Assembly: GCA_038373885.1 (NCBI GenBank)
Contig: JAWZYV010013165.1
Span: 1 to 64,000 of the forward strand
Direction of reading: 5' to 3'
Source of the DNA: Cheiracanthium punctorium
Lineage: Eukaryota; Arthropoda; Arachnida; Araneae; Cheiracanthiidae
Length of the DNA stretch: 64,000 nucleotides
Of this stretch, positions 1-9,724 are shown one piece after another. The notes under the pieces were generated by a model that searched no databases, was not told the origin of the DNA, and saw only the letters and a list, made by a program, of their open reading frames with translations. Within the stretch, counting starts at the first letter, position 1. Each line of letters begins with the position of its first letter. The position numbers and the translations under genes are program-made.

Positions 1-490
1 TTTTTTTACTTAAAACTCCGATTTGGATTCTATTTCTGTGCATACGTTAAGATAAGGTGACCTTACGTCCCCAGTTTTTGGAGACAGTGCCCAATTTCTG
101 TTGTTTTGCAATTTGCCCCCCAAAATGTAAAAAATAACAATTAGGGACAATTTTTAATTAATACTTTTTTTATTAGATTACTGTTCAATTTTTCGTAAAT
201 TATAAATTGTCCCAAATTTTGTTTCAAATTTGGGGACATGTCCTCAATTTTACGTTCAAAAATTAGGTCACCATAGTTAAGGTGACCAAACGTTCCGGCT
301 TTCAAAACTTTTCAGCTTGTCCCCAAAATATAAAACAACAATTGGGAACAAAATTTTAATTGAAACAGTCATATCTTCCCAATTTAGTAAGAAATCAATC
401 GTTTTTCCTTAATTTTATCAATTTTAATTATGTTCTAGCTAGTTCAATAAATAGAAGCTATTCTGAGAAGAGCATTGAATTTATAAAGGG
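1..490. repeat. Left arm of a long inverted repeat
   Basis: This stretch is matched in reverse complement, with moderate divergence, by about 4090-4567. The arm contains back-to-back short modules that start or end with GGTGACC/GGTCACC (near 54, 266 and 281) and are rich in 'ttggggaca' and 'tgtccccaa'. They look like 200-300-bp MITEs with GGTGACCwwACGTCCC-type ends. The window begins inside or exactly at the edge of the repeat, so the true outer end cannot be seen. No protein is supported here; the 95-codon open frame at 360-647 lies in repeat DNA. Confidence 0.7.
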
Positions 491-682
491 CCTCAAACTT
501 CTGTTTCAAAATTGGGGACACATCACTGATTTGTCCCCAATCCTTTGTTTAAATATAGTTACCATTAAGGCGACCATGTTTCTAAACAGTAATTTGGGGA
601 CAAATGAAGCATTGTCCTCGAATCTAAACAAAACTTGGGGACGCTAGAAAATATTTTCGAGGACACGACATATTACCATGTA

Positions 683-890
683 CACCCTCCAAAAATAGTA
701 TTCGAGTAAGGGATAAATTTCCTATTTTAGATTTGCGAATAATAATTGAGTTTTTGAAAAACGTAAAACGTGACAGAAATATGGCAAGTCATATTTATAC
801 ATAGCCTAATTCATATTCTATGATAAATAATTTTTAATATACGAAACCAACGTAGGAAATTTTTACTCGAACACTTTTTTTTGGAGGATG
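683..890. mobile_element. Short DNA transposon (MITE) with TA duplication
   Basis: The ends are inverted repeats (CACCCTCCAAAAA on the left, CATCCTCCAAAAA read from the right) and continue with a shared ATTCGAGTAA-like stretch. TA lies directly outside both ends, as in Tc1/mariner insertion. There is no coding sequence. A one-ended relative of the same terminus sits at about 1449-1495. Confidence 0.65.
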
Positions 891-1088
891 TATAGCAGTA
901 TACCCATACTTTAAATCTTGTATGACTTTGATACTTAAAAATGAACACTAATAGCGATCAATATCAATTGTGTATTCTTATTTCTAATAAATTAATGGAA
1001 TGTATTTCATTAATTTATAAATATTTATTTAAACCAGAAGTATGAAAGGAACATCATGTTGAAATATTGCAATTTATTCAAAATTTAA

Positions 1089-1364
1089 CCCATTCGTGCC
1101 TGGATATTTTTGTGACTTTCTTCGATTTTTGCTAACACCAGCAGTAATTGATAAATTTCTGATGTCAACTTTTTGAACAAGGGATGATTTCATTTAAAAT
1201 CATTATGTATAAAAATTGAAATGTCAACATCCTACTTGGCCATATTAAATTATTTTGTGGAATTGAGGTTCAATACTCGCGAATAAAGGCTAGGAAAAAT
1301 AAATAACGTTTTCGACTGATAGCGAAAATGCCGTCCCAAAAAAGGGACGCTAGGCATAAATGGA
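1089..1364. mobile_element. Short piggyBac-like MITE flanked by TTAA
   Basis: TTAA occurs directly outside both ends (1085-1088 and 1365-1368). The termini are imperfect inverted repeats, CCCATTCGTGCCTGG against TCCATTTATGCCTAG. Duplication of TTAA is diagnostic of the piggyBac superfamily. At 276 bp and without an open frame it must be non-autonomous. It is a different family from the CCCTTTGAGGCGCA elements elsewhere in the window. Confidence 0.65.
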
Positions 1365-1676
1365 TTAACTCTTGGAATAGTATTTGTATTTTTCAGAAGA
1401 CATTGCTTTTTACATTGGATCATTTTGTTATAATTTTTCATGGAACCTTGTACACCCTCTAAAAAAAGTATTCGAGTGCAAGAAAATTTTCGTACATCAA
1501 TTTCAAGCATGAAGCTCTAAGGAGAGTCATCGGGAATGGGCGATCACGCGGGAAAACGGACCAGGATCCATTTTCACCGGCAGGAGGCGCAGGGCACCGC
1601 TTCAATAGGGATTTAGCGTTGTTTTGATTGTGAACGAGATATATTTTTTTAATAAAATAAATTATTTTGATAGAAT

Positions 1677-1814
1677 ATGGGTCGAGCGAGTCACTGCTTT
1701 GCACCTGGATGTGACAGTGGATATCCAGAAGCCAGAAAAAGAAATGTATCGCTCGGGAAGAAAAATCCAACGTTATTTAAAGCTCCAAACAGCATCAATA
1801 CAGCATCACCATAA
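1677..1814 (+). pseudogene. THAP-domain fragment, possible P-element-like exon
   Basis: A 45-codon frame opens with MGRASHCFAPGCDSGYPEAR and continues to LFKAPN before a stop. The C-x4-C pair with GCDSGY, followed about 20 residues later by LFKAP, resembles the start of a THAP zinc-finger domain (N-terminal C-x2-4-C and an LFxxP core). THAP domains open P-element-type transposases and many derived host proteins. The conserved tryptophan and the second C-H pair are absent, so the domain is incomplete: a truncated pseudogene or one exon of something larger. Family assignment is inference from a short match. Confidence 0.4.
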
Positions 1815-2374
1815 TATTTCTTTAATATGGCCCCTTATAAATGTATAACATAAAAAGTAACACTATGTAAATAGAAAACCTTTTGTACATGTTAGTAGTA
1901 GTATAATGCTAATATGAACACTTTAAAATACGGCCCAATAATCAAATTGAAACAGCAGTATAATACTTTGAAATTCTCCATTTTTAAAAAAATAATAACA
2001 GTTTTATGAATAATATTTTTCTGTTTATTAATTTCATTAGGATGGGGGAGGGGATTTTGTAATATATAAGAGATACACAAATGAATAGATATTTTTCGCA
2101 TAAGTCTTCAAAACTTATACAAAAACAAATATTTTCAATTCTAAGTCTGTTTTTTTTAAAATACAAATTTTTTCAAAATTAAAGAAATATTAGAATTTTT
2201 TCTGATATGTGAAAGCTTGAAAAACTGATGCAAAAGAGTCATTCACTGAATATGCGTGTATTTATTGAATTAATATTTTTTTTCTTTATGCTTTTTTATG
2301 AAAGTTTTTGTAGTACTGAAAAATGATACTGATACTGAAAAGACATTGATTTTTATGGAATTTTTTGTGATACT
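1815..2374. other. AT-rich DNA, no gene seen
   Basis: Low-complexity A/T-rich sequence without a supportable open frame, structured RNA or terminal repeats. The short open frames on the minus strand here lack recognisable motifs. Confidence 0.5.
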
Positions 2375-2556
2375 CAGGTCCTTATTATCGCACGGGCAAA
2401 TCGGGACTTTGCCCAGGGCCCCCCAATTTCAAATCTTGTTCTGAAACATCCTTCTTTGTATCAAAATTTTATGAAAAATAAAACAAATTTCATTGATGCC
2501 CCCCCCCCCAAAATTCATCAATTCCTGGGGCCCTTGTTGGTTATAATCAGGCTCTG
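2375..2556. mobile_element. hAT-like MITE, 182 bp
   Basis: The termini form imperfect inverted repeats (CAGGTCCTTATTAT on the left, CAGAGCCTGATTAT read from the right). The flanking 8-mers GTGATACT and GTGGTGCT match at 6 of 8 positions, consistent with an aged 8-bp hAT target duplication. The interior is short and C-rich and non-coding. Confidence 0.55.
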
Positions 2557-3263
2557 GTGGTGCTGAAAAACGGCGTTAAATGTTTTTCTCTTTCCATATT
2601 TGTTTTTGTTTTTTGGTTTAACTAACCAACTGTAAGACTAAAGACAAAAAAAAAAAAAATAAATAAATAAATAAAATATAATGTGGAAGAGCGGGTATAT
2701 AAGAGGAATTCATAGCCTGAAAGAAGGCAGGGAATATTTTTTAATTTTTAGCGAATTGCTACCAAAAATATTTGTCAAAAACTGATCTACTATATAGTTC
2801 GCATGCAGTTTTAAAGAGAATTTATTTAAATTATTAATTAATTTATTAAATTATCAAACTGATGTTACATCGTTGTAACTAAGTAATATAGAAACAAAAT
2901 TATTATATATGCATATTAATTATCATATTTATTTATTCAAATATTAGTGTATACTTCATGAAATTTCAGCATAAATGAATAAATCCCAATTAGAGAAGCA
3001 TTAAATCGGAAAGCGCGCGCGCGCGATGTTGTTTTTCACTACCGTCAATAGATGGCGCAATCAATGGTAGCCGCAGTTTCGTCGGCAATTCTCATACTGC
3101 GTAGTTGGTCCAAGTTGGATAACAAGTCGATGTTTCTCCTCCCGAGCTTCATGATTTCAAGCATGGTTCTTCATGAAAAGGGATTAATCATTAAGAAAAC
3201 TGAAATGGGAAATTTGGCTCTTAATCGGATACTTTATTGAATGTCTGTACACGGTACACACAC
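2557..3263. other. Unannotated AT-rich interval
   Basis: Nothing supportable. It contains a short (GC)n tract near 3013-3025 and an AGATGGCGC word near 3050, and otherwise A/T-rich DNA. The 62-codon open frame at 3052-3240 shows no recognisable domain. Confidence 0.5.
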
Positions 3264-3414
3264 CATGGGCGTGGCCAGCGAGGGGCAGGGTGGGGCAGCT
3301 GCCCTTCCCTAAAATGAGCTATCATAGGGTCTGATTATGACAAACCGGACATTCTTCGGTTAGACGCCATGTCCTGACCCCCCCCCCCTTATGAAAATCC
3401 TGGCTACGCCCTTG
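3264..3414. mobile_element. hAT-like MITE, 151 bp
   Basis: Inverted ends CATGGGCGTGGCCAG and (read from the right) CAAGGGCGTAGCCAG. Flanking 8-mers ACACACAC and ACACACAA match at 7 of 8 positions. The interior has G-rich and C-rich runs and no coding capacity. The terminus resembles that of the 159-bp element at 35133-35291. Confidence 0.65.
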
Positions 3415-3422
3415 ACACACAA

Positions 3423-4089
3423 TGACAACAAGCGCTTTCACAGTTCGAATTTCATTGTTTCTCTGAGTAGATGGCGCATTTATTTGATTTATTTTACTTA
3501 TTTCTTCAGTTTTTTTCTGAAAGAAATAAAGTAAACGGAAACTTTCAGGGAAAAAATGTCCAAATCTTTAAATTTGGGAACAAAGTATTTTTGGGGACAA
3601 CATGAAAAAAGATCTATATTTGGGGACTGTCCTCGAATTTCGCGGACGTATGGTCGCCTTACCTTAGTATACGCAGGAAAAGTATGCAATATTCACACAA
3701 CAGAATCTTAAATGTATCAAACATATACAGGGTGACTCATAACTATATGTACAAAATTTAAGGGGTAGACAGAGCACATCATAAGGAATCAGAAATACAT
3801 ATCAATGCGGGGTCGTAAAGTTGTCTTCATGTAGCTTGAAATAATCACTTTGGTATAAGTGCTAAAACAATAGCGAAATATCCGACCATTGTACGACAAA
3901 GACTAATGTATTTTTCTCAGAAACAAGGTATCTGAAATTCTTAGTTTAAAAATTCTCTTTCATTTCACGGATGAAATTTTTGGAGATCTGCCTGTTGTTT
4001 AAAGAACCCAGGCCTTGGATACCCAGGCCGGGTATTTACCCAGGCCTTGGGTAAATACCAATTTCTGTTTCAAAATTGGGGACATTTTA
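3423..4089. other. Repeat-derived interval, no gene
   Basis: 3545-3665 is a diverged GGTCGCC-ended module related to the left arm of the inverted repeat. From about 3729 an ACAGGGTGACTCATAACTA terminus looks like the end of another transposon, but I cannot find its partner. 'acccaggcc' is repeated locally at 4008-4055. Confidence 0.45.
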
Positions 4090-4567
4090 TAAATTCAATG
4101 CTCTTCTCAGAATAGCTTCTATTTATTGAACTAGAGCATTATTAACATTGATAAAATTAAGGAAAAACGATTGATTCCTTACTAAATTGGGAAGATATGA
4201 CTGTTTTAATTAAAATTTTGTTCCCAATTCTTGTTTTATATTTTGGGGACAAGCTGAAAAGTTTTGAAAGCGGGAACGTTTGGTCACCTTAACTAAGGTG
4301 ACCTAATTTTTGAGCGTAAAACTGAGGACATGTCCCCAAATTTGAAACATAATTTGGACATTTTATAATTAATGAAATAATGAACAGTAATCTAATTAAA
4401 AAAAGTATTAATTAAAAATTGTCCCCAATTGTTTTTTTTTTACATTTTGGGGGCAAATTACAAAACAACAGAAATTGGGCACTGTCCCCAAAAATTGGGA
4501 CGTATGGTCACCTTATCTTAACGTATGCACAGAAATAGAATCCAAATCGGAGTTTTAAGTAAAAAAA
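4090..4567. repeat. Right arm of a long inverted repeat
   Basis: Reverse-complement partner of 1-490. Both arms share the outermost sequence (CTTAAAACTCCGATTTGG read inward on one strand), the GGTGACC module junctions and the A/T-rich interior. A related but looser module with a GGTCGCCTTACC end lies at 3545-3665 and pairs with 490-655. The 3.6 kb between the arms holds unrelated MITEs, so the pair may be the long ends of one composite element or two copies inserted in opposite orientation. Confidence 0.7.
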
Positions 4568-4597
4568 AATTACATGAAACAGATTTCAATGTGGGAG

Positions 4598-4942
4598 TAG
4601 TGATGGGCAATCTAGTTCATTTTAGTGAACTAGTTCTGAACGAACTAGTTCACGCCATGAACTAGTTCTTCGATATAGTTCATATGAACTATGGAGATTT
4701 AATAATTAACTATATGAACTACGTAGTTCGTAATGAACTATCTAGTTCAATATGAACTATGTAGTTCAAATGAACTATCTACTTCAAAATGAACTAAGTT
4801 GTTCAAATGAACTAAGTAGTTCAATGAACTAGACAGTTCATTTGAACGAACTATAGTTCATTTAGTTGAACTATTTAGTTCTTTAGTTCATTGTAGTGAA
4901 CTAGTTCAATGAACTAGTTCGTTCATGAACTACCCATCACTA
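4598..4942. mobile_element. hAT MITE built of AGTTCA/TGAACT half-sites
   Basis: A perfect 8-bp target duplication (TGTGGGAG at 4590-4597 and 4943-4950) flanks 10-bp inverted ends TAGTGATGGG/CCCATCACTA, the signature of a hAT-type insertion. Nearly the whole 345-bp interior is made of GAACTA/TAGTTC words in opposing orientations, giving many small palindromes. Inverted AGTTCA repeats with a 1-bp spacer (AGTTCAATGAACT) occur at 4818-4830 and 4903-4915; 2-3-bp spacers occur at 4677-4690, 4744-4758 and 4763-4776. There is no coding sequence. Confidence 0.85.
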
Positions 4943-5089
4943 TGTGGGAGTCAACGGGATCGCCCGAAGCCGACGAACACTTTGCCGCAAGTCTCCTAAA
5001 AATTAGTTTGCTTGGTGCCACGTTTGAGCGGCCGCAAAGGGTATCGTGCAATAGACAAATTTCCGGCCTTCTGTTTTTGGGCTTCAAGG

Positions 5090-6835
5090 GGGCGCTGAAT
5101 CTCGATATCGGTATTGGTACAAACGAAAATATTTCGGTATATTCCGGTACAAACGAAGTAGAAACGAATATAGTAATTAAAAAACTTTGTAAAAAACACA
5201 CATAAGAAGTAAAAGGAAAGAGGATACGCGTTTCGTTCAAAAATTGTTTTGAACTTCTTCAGTCCAAGCCCTTCGACGTAAAGAACACTTCCTTTTACTT
5301 CTTATGTGTGTTTTTTACAAACTTTTTAAATTACTTTATCGTTTAACACCAGTATTTTGAGTGTTTTTTCAGTAGAAACGTATAGTTCAAATTTTCAATT
5401 TGCGCTGTGGTCGAGCTGCCGTTTCCCGAGCATGAGTCCGACCACAAAGGGGGCGCTGTATCTCGATATCGGTATCGGTACAAACGAAAATATTTTGGTA
5501 CATTCTGGTACAAACGAATGGCATAGCTCAGATTTTCAATTTGCTTTGTAGTCGGGCTGCTGTTTCCCGAGCCCGAATCCGACCACAAAGGGGGTCTGTA
5601 TCTCGATATCGGTATCGGTACAAACGAAAATATTTCGGTACATTCTGGTACAAACGAATGGCATAGCTCAAATTTGCAATTTGCGTTGTGGTCGGGCTGC
5701 CGTTTCCCCAGCCCGACCGCAAAGTGGGCGCTGTATCTCGGTATCGGTACAAACGAAAATATTTCGGTACATTCCGGTACAAACGAAGTACAAACTGATG
5801 GCATAGCTCAAATTTGCGATTTGCGTTGTGGTCGGGCTGCCGTTTCCCCAGCCCGACCACAAAGGGGGCGCTGTATCTCGATATCGGTATCGGTACAAAC
5901 GAAAATATTTCGGTACATTCCGGTACAAACGAAGTACAAACTGATGGCATAGCTCAAATTTGCGATTTGCGTTGTGGTCGGGCTGCCGTTTCCCCAGCCC
6001 GACCACAAAGGGGGCGCTGTATCTCGATATCGGTATCGGTACAAACGAAAATATTTCGGTACATTCCGGTACAAACGAAGTACAAACGAATGGCATAGCT
6101 CAAATTTGCAATTTGCGTTGTGGTCGGGCTGCCGTTTCCCCAGCCCGACCACAAAGGAGGCGCTGTATCTCGGTATCGGTATCGGTACAAACGAAAATAT
6201 TTCGGTACATTCCGGTACAAACGAAGTACAAACGAATGGCATAGCTCAAATTTGCAATTTGCGTTGTGGTCGGGCTGCCGTTTCCCCAGCCCGACCACAA
6301 AGGGGGCGCTGTATCTCGATATCGGTATCGGTACAAACGAAAATATTTCGGTACATTCCGGTACAAACGAAGTACAACGAATGGCATAGCTCAAATTTGC
6401 AATTTGCGTTGTGGTCGGGCTGCCGTTTCCCCAGCCCGACCACAAAGGGGGCGCTGTATCTCGATATCGGTATCGGTACAAACGAAAATATTTCGGTACA
6501 TTCCGGTACAAAAGAAGTACAAACGAATGGCATAGCTCAAATTTGCAATTTGCGTTGTGGTCGGGCTGCCGTTTCCCCAGCCCGACCACAAAGGGGGCGC
6601 TGTATCTCGATATCGGTATCGGTACAAACGAAAATATTTCGGTACATTCCGGTACAAACGAAGTACAAACGAATGGCATAGCTCAAATTTGCAATTTGCG
6701 TTGTGGTCGGGCTGCCGTTTCCCAGCCCGACCACAAAGGGGGCGCTGTATCTCGGTATCGGTATCGGTACAAACGAAAATATTTCGGTACATTCCGGTAC
6801 AAACGAAGTACAAACGAATGGTATAGCTCGAATTT
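5090..6835. repeat. 146-bp tandem repeat array (satellite-like)
   Basis: About ten or eleven head-to-tail copies of a roughly 146-bp unit (some 138-145 bp), starting again at about 5523, 5665, 5805, 5951, 6097, 6243, 6388, 6533, 6679 and 6825. Each unit contains a GTCGGGCTGCCGTTTCCC segment followed by the inverted word GACCACAAAG, then GATATCGGTATCGGTAC and three GGTAC/ACAAACGAA sub-repeats. Copies between 5800 and 6800 are almost identical, while those at the left edge are more diverged, as expected of unequal exchange. Several frames on both strands lack stops across the array. I treat these as by-products, since a 146-bp unit shifts frame at each copy and there is no start context. A foldback element interrupts the array at 5167-5370. 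Confidence 0.9.
5167..5370. mobile_element. Foldback element copy A, inside the satellite
   Basis: The conserved outer stem is present: a left arm with ACTTTGTAAAAAACACACAT and a right arm with ATGTGTGTTTTTTACAAACT. The right arm is followed by the family's one-sided tail (GTTTAACACCAGTATTTTGA then GTGTTTTTTC). The 10-mer AGTAGAAACG flanks both ends (5157-5166 and 5371-5380); removing the element and one 10-mer restores a normal satellite unit. Most of the right half of the inner palindrome is missing in this copy. Confidence 0.75.
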
Positions 6836-7207
6836 GCATTTGCCAATGTGGTTGGGCTGGGGAAATGCAGGTGAAAAACCTGAGCTTATTCGTAAGCTGA
6901 AAATTATTTTCGATAGTAAAATAAGTTATATGATTCCAATTGAGTGGGGTAGGTCGTGGTCTGTGTTCAAACACATATATAAATTTTCTATTCTTGGAAT
7001 CCATTATTTGGATGTTCAATTTATTTTTATAAAAATCTTTTTATGTGAATAAATGCCTCTTAGTATGTTTAATTTCGAATGTTTATTTCCGATAAGAACA
7101 AAGTATTTTACTGTGGGTGTTGATTTTGTGTGTGAGGGCGGAACCTTTTTCATTGAGCACTCGATAATTCCAAAAAAACCTAGCAGTTCGTGACATAGCT
7201 AAAACAA
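6836..7207. other. Flank of the satellite, no gene
   Basis: A degenerate end of the satellite unit grades into A/T-rich DNA. The open frame running out of the array to 7052 is satellite in its first half and unremarkable after that. Confidence 0.45.
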
Positions 7208-7240
7208 CACCATTATTATTATTATTATTATTATTATTTT
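7208..7240. repeat. (ATT)n microsatellite
   Basis: About ten ATT repeats directly upstream of the LINE fragment. It is followed at 7244-7266 by a small perfect hairpin, GGTAGTCGG with a 3-base loop and its complement. Confidence 0.9.
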
Positions 7241-7267
7241 AAATACGGGTAGTCGGGGGCCGACTAC

Positions 7268-8096
7268 CTAGCAGCTCGTCCGCGTAGCAGAATTACTGCA
7301 TGAGGCAGTCCAACTAAACCACCACACCGCCATACTCTTGCTCGACCTCCAAAAGGCGTTCGATAAGGTATGGCACCACGGCCTGATTTACAAACTCATG
7401 CACCAGCAATTCCCGGACACTCTGATCCACCTAATTAATAACTACCTCACTGGCCGTAGCTACTCAGTTCGAGTGAGTGACGCTATTTCACAGGAGTTCA
7501 CAGGAGTGCCCCAGGGCTCTATCTTAGGCCCGGTACTCTTCACACTCTACATAAATGACCTCCCCAGATCCTACGGCACCAGTCTAGCGCTGTTTGCCGA
7601 CGACACAGCAATTGTAGGCCATCACTCCAATAAAAATGTGCTTGCCAAGGCAATGCATAGCCATATACAATTAATCGAAACATGGATGAATAACTGGCAC
7701 CTCAGAATTAACCCATCGAAGTGCCAAGCTATATCTTTCTCAAGGAAACTCCCCCCCTCCCCCAAGACTGCTCGTCAGCAACCAGCCCATTGACTGGGCT
7801 AACACTGCTAAGTACTTAGGTGTCACTCTTGATAAAAATTTAACATGGAGGCAACATATCAATAACACCCGCCAGCGAATGCAGGAGGCCTTCGCCAAAA
7901 TCTCTAAATTAATATATAATAAAAAAGTGAGTGCCTCTAATAAAACTTTGTTATACAAGGCGTATGTGCGCCCCCTTGCCACCAGTGCAGCCAAGTCCCA
8001 CCTCAACCTGTTAGAATCTAAACAGAACTACATGCTGCGTGTCCTGCGCCATGGTCCCACCTTCATTTCGAACGAAATCATTAGACGCGAACTGAG
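7268..8096 (+). pseudogene. LINE reverse transcriptase fragment (jockey-like), 5' truncated
   Basis: The main frame runs to 7793 and carries reverse-transcriptase motifs of non-LTR retrotransposons: LLDLQKAFDKVWHHGLIYKL, then QGSILGPVLFTLYINDL, then the catalytic FADD box in LALFADDTAIVG. After a C-rich run near 7750 the frame shifts; the continuation has the typical YLGVTLDKNLTWRQHI block and a C-terminal part (7879-8096) from which the usual YxxxxW region after 'YVRPLAT' is deleted. Neither the endonuclease nor ORF1 is present, so this is a dead 5'-truncated copy. Coding continues after the insertion at 8097-8974. Assignment to the jockey/CR1 group is from family knowledge; the exact clade is not resolved. 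Confidence 0.85.
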
Positions 8097-8974
8097 CAGT
8101 GGTGTAGTCGAAGGGGGACGCCGTCCCCCTACTTTTTCACTTCAGCCCATGCGTCCCCCCGCTTTTTATTCTCAGGGGGACGCTCATTTACAAGGTCTTT
8201 TTAAAAATTCTGTGAAGAAATTAGAATTTTCGTTTTGTTCGCGCGAGAGCAAGTATATCGCAAGTATAAAAATCAAAAGGAAACTTTTGACTATTTGAAT
8301 AGAATTTACAAATGTGATTGTAAGGGATTCTTAAACACTTCAGCAGTGAAAACATATCCATAATAATAGAACAGATTATAATCTTCCCGAACGTACGCTT
8401 AGTAAATGGTCGAAAAAGTGACAAAAATCGGGGTAGCGAATAGTCACGTAGCAATTCAAAAGAAAATCTGCCCCTTTGACAATTGGATTGTTGTCTCACC
8501 ATGGCACAGTGGTTATGTTACTGGAAATGATAGACAGGCGAAATGTGAAGGTCCCATTGTGCGTCCGTCGACCTAACCGTTCGGAGTTTTCCGTGGTTCT
8601 CTCCGAAACTTTGCGTAAATACGGGTTAGGATCTCTTAGAATGACCCCACGGAGGGCAATCCCCTTGTGCTGTTCTTCTGACGAGGATTTATAAGAGGGA
8701 TTCAAGCCAAGCACACAAATCCGATATACATGTTCGCAACAACAAATTAAGTAGCTTACACGGTGGATCAAAAAGACTTAGTTTAGATTATTAACAAGTA
8801 ATCAATAATTTAACAATGAGTTCATTTTAATTAATTAATAAACAAATGATGGTTAAATTAGTTTTATTGGTTGTTTAAGGAATAATTACATTATTTAATG
8901 AATCCGATAAGTTTTGGTTAAATTTCGTCAAAAATGAGCGTCCTCCCACTTTTTTTCTTAGGACTACAACACTG
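8097..8974. mobile_element. Non-autonomous hAT-like element splitting the LINE
   Basis: A perfect 8-bp duplication, GAACTGAG (8089-8096 and 8975-8982), flanks inverted ends CAGTGGTGTAGTC and (from the right) CAGTGTTGTAGTC. Subterminal blocks with GGGGGACGC/GCGTCCTCC and CTTTTT are also inverted. Deleting the element and one 8-mer restores the reading frame of the LINE. There is no transposase, and a SINE-like segment lies inside at about 8499-8720. Confidence 0.9.
8499..8720 (+). mobile_element. SINE-like segment with tRNA-type A box
   Basis: TGGCACAGTGG fits the polymerase III A-box pattern TRGYNNANNGG. The body (CGGAGTTTTCCGTGGTTCTC and following) resembles the 'gtttggggcggttttctcc' module of the other SINE copies at 26459, 56455 and 62685. 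No good B box is left, so the copy is old or a related family. Confidence 0.4.
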
Positions 8975-9430
8975 GAACTGAGGGTGCAATGCCTTCGTAA
9001 GGTCATACACAATTAAACTAAAAACTTCTACACCAATCTCGACAAGTTACCCAACCCCATCCGGGCTGAGTACCCCGATTACGACCCAAGGGATACTTGA
9101 AACAAAAGGCGCCCCAAGTCAGCGCTCTTTTCCCTTCCTGCACACTTCCACTAGCTTCCGGCAGCGCGCCGAGCCGAGCAACCTGCTAAGTGAAGGCCCA
9201 TAGGGCGGGATAGCAGGTCGGCCCTAATTGCTGCCATCTAGTTTCTAACATCCCAAGTCCGAACTTGAACCCTCTTCACCCCCCGATCAAACCACGGGGC
9301 CCTCTACTCACGTTTACCCAACACAAGTTTCTCACCTACACACTGGAGATTAGCGCGTGACGCTCAGTGCACCTGAGCGCCACGCGCCCCCCCCTTTTTC
9401 ATGGAAAACGGGGGCTCCATGAAAACCCCC
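8975..9430 (+). pseudogene. 3' part of the split LINE and its untranslated tail
   Basis: Directly after the target duplication the frame continues from the first LINE part (residues RVQCLRKVIH), followed within a few codons by a stop. Further recognisable residues follow (NLDKLPNPIRAEYPDYDPRD), then a GC-rich 3' untranslated region. The end is taken at the CGGTT repeats near 9436, which may be the LINE tail. Confidence 0.65.
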
Positions 9431-9446
9431 CTTTTCGGTTCGGTTC

Positions 9447-9720
9447 GGTTAGCCCAGTGGTTAAGGCATTGCACTCGTAACCGGAAGGTTGTGGGTTCGA
9501 TACCGGTGTACCACTAAAGACCACCGTGTACATGCGGTGTACGTGCACGTTAAATCCGTGGTTCCGAAAATCCTCTCGGCGGTCGCTAGCAGTTTCCGAG
9601 GGGTGCCAATATTCAGAAGTACTCCACCTTCTGATGAGGTTCCAAATTGTGGCGGGAAATTCCGGGAAGGACGTTTATGTAGCTCTAAGCGACACATTCA
9701 GTGACGCGAGCTGTCCTCTC
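9447..9720 (+). mobile_element. tRNA-derived SINE
   Basis: The head has a full polymerase III promoter: A box TAGCCCAGTGG and B box GGTTCGATACC about 30 bases later. No CCA or folded acceptor stem follows; instead a roughly 200-bp body with 'tccgaggggtgccaatattc' continues, typical of a SINE rather than a tRNA gene. Placed just behind the LINE tail. Confidence 0.7.
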
Positions 9721-9724
9721 CTGG

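Noticed and set aside
5343..7052. Long overlapping open frames on both strands (up to 241 codons) with repeated 'FVPECTEIFSFVP' or 'RYRYRYKRKYFG' peptides
   Set aside because: They are readings of the 146-bp satellite in every frame; no start context, no splice sites, and the same peptide appears in all registers.
9447..9520. Possible tRNA gene (good A and B boxes)
   Set aside because: No closing acceptor stem and the sequence continues into a SINE body without a terminator run.
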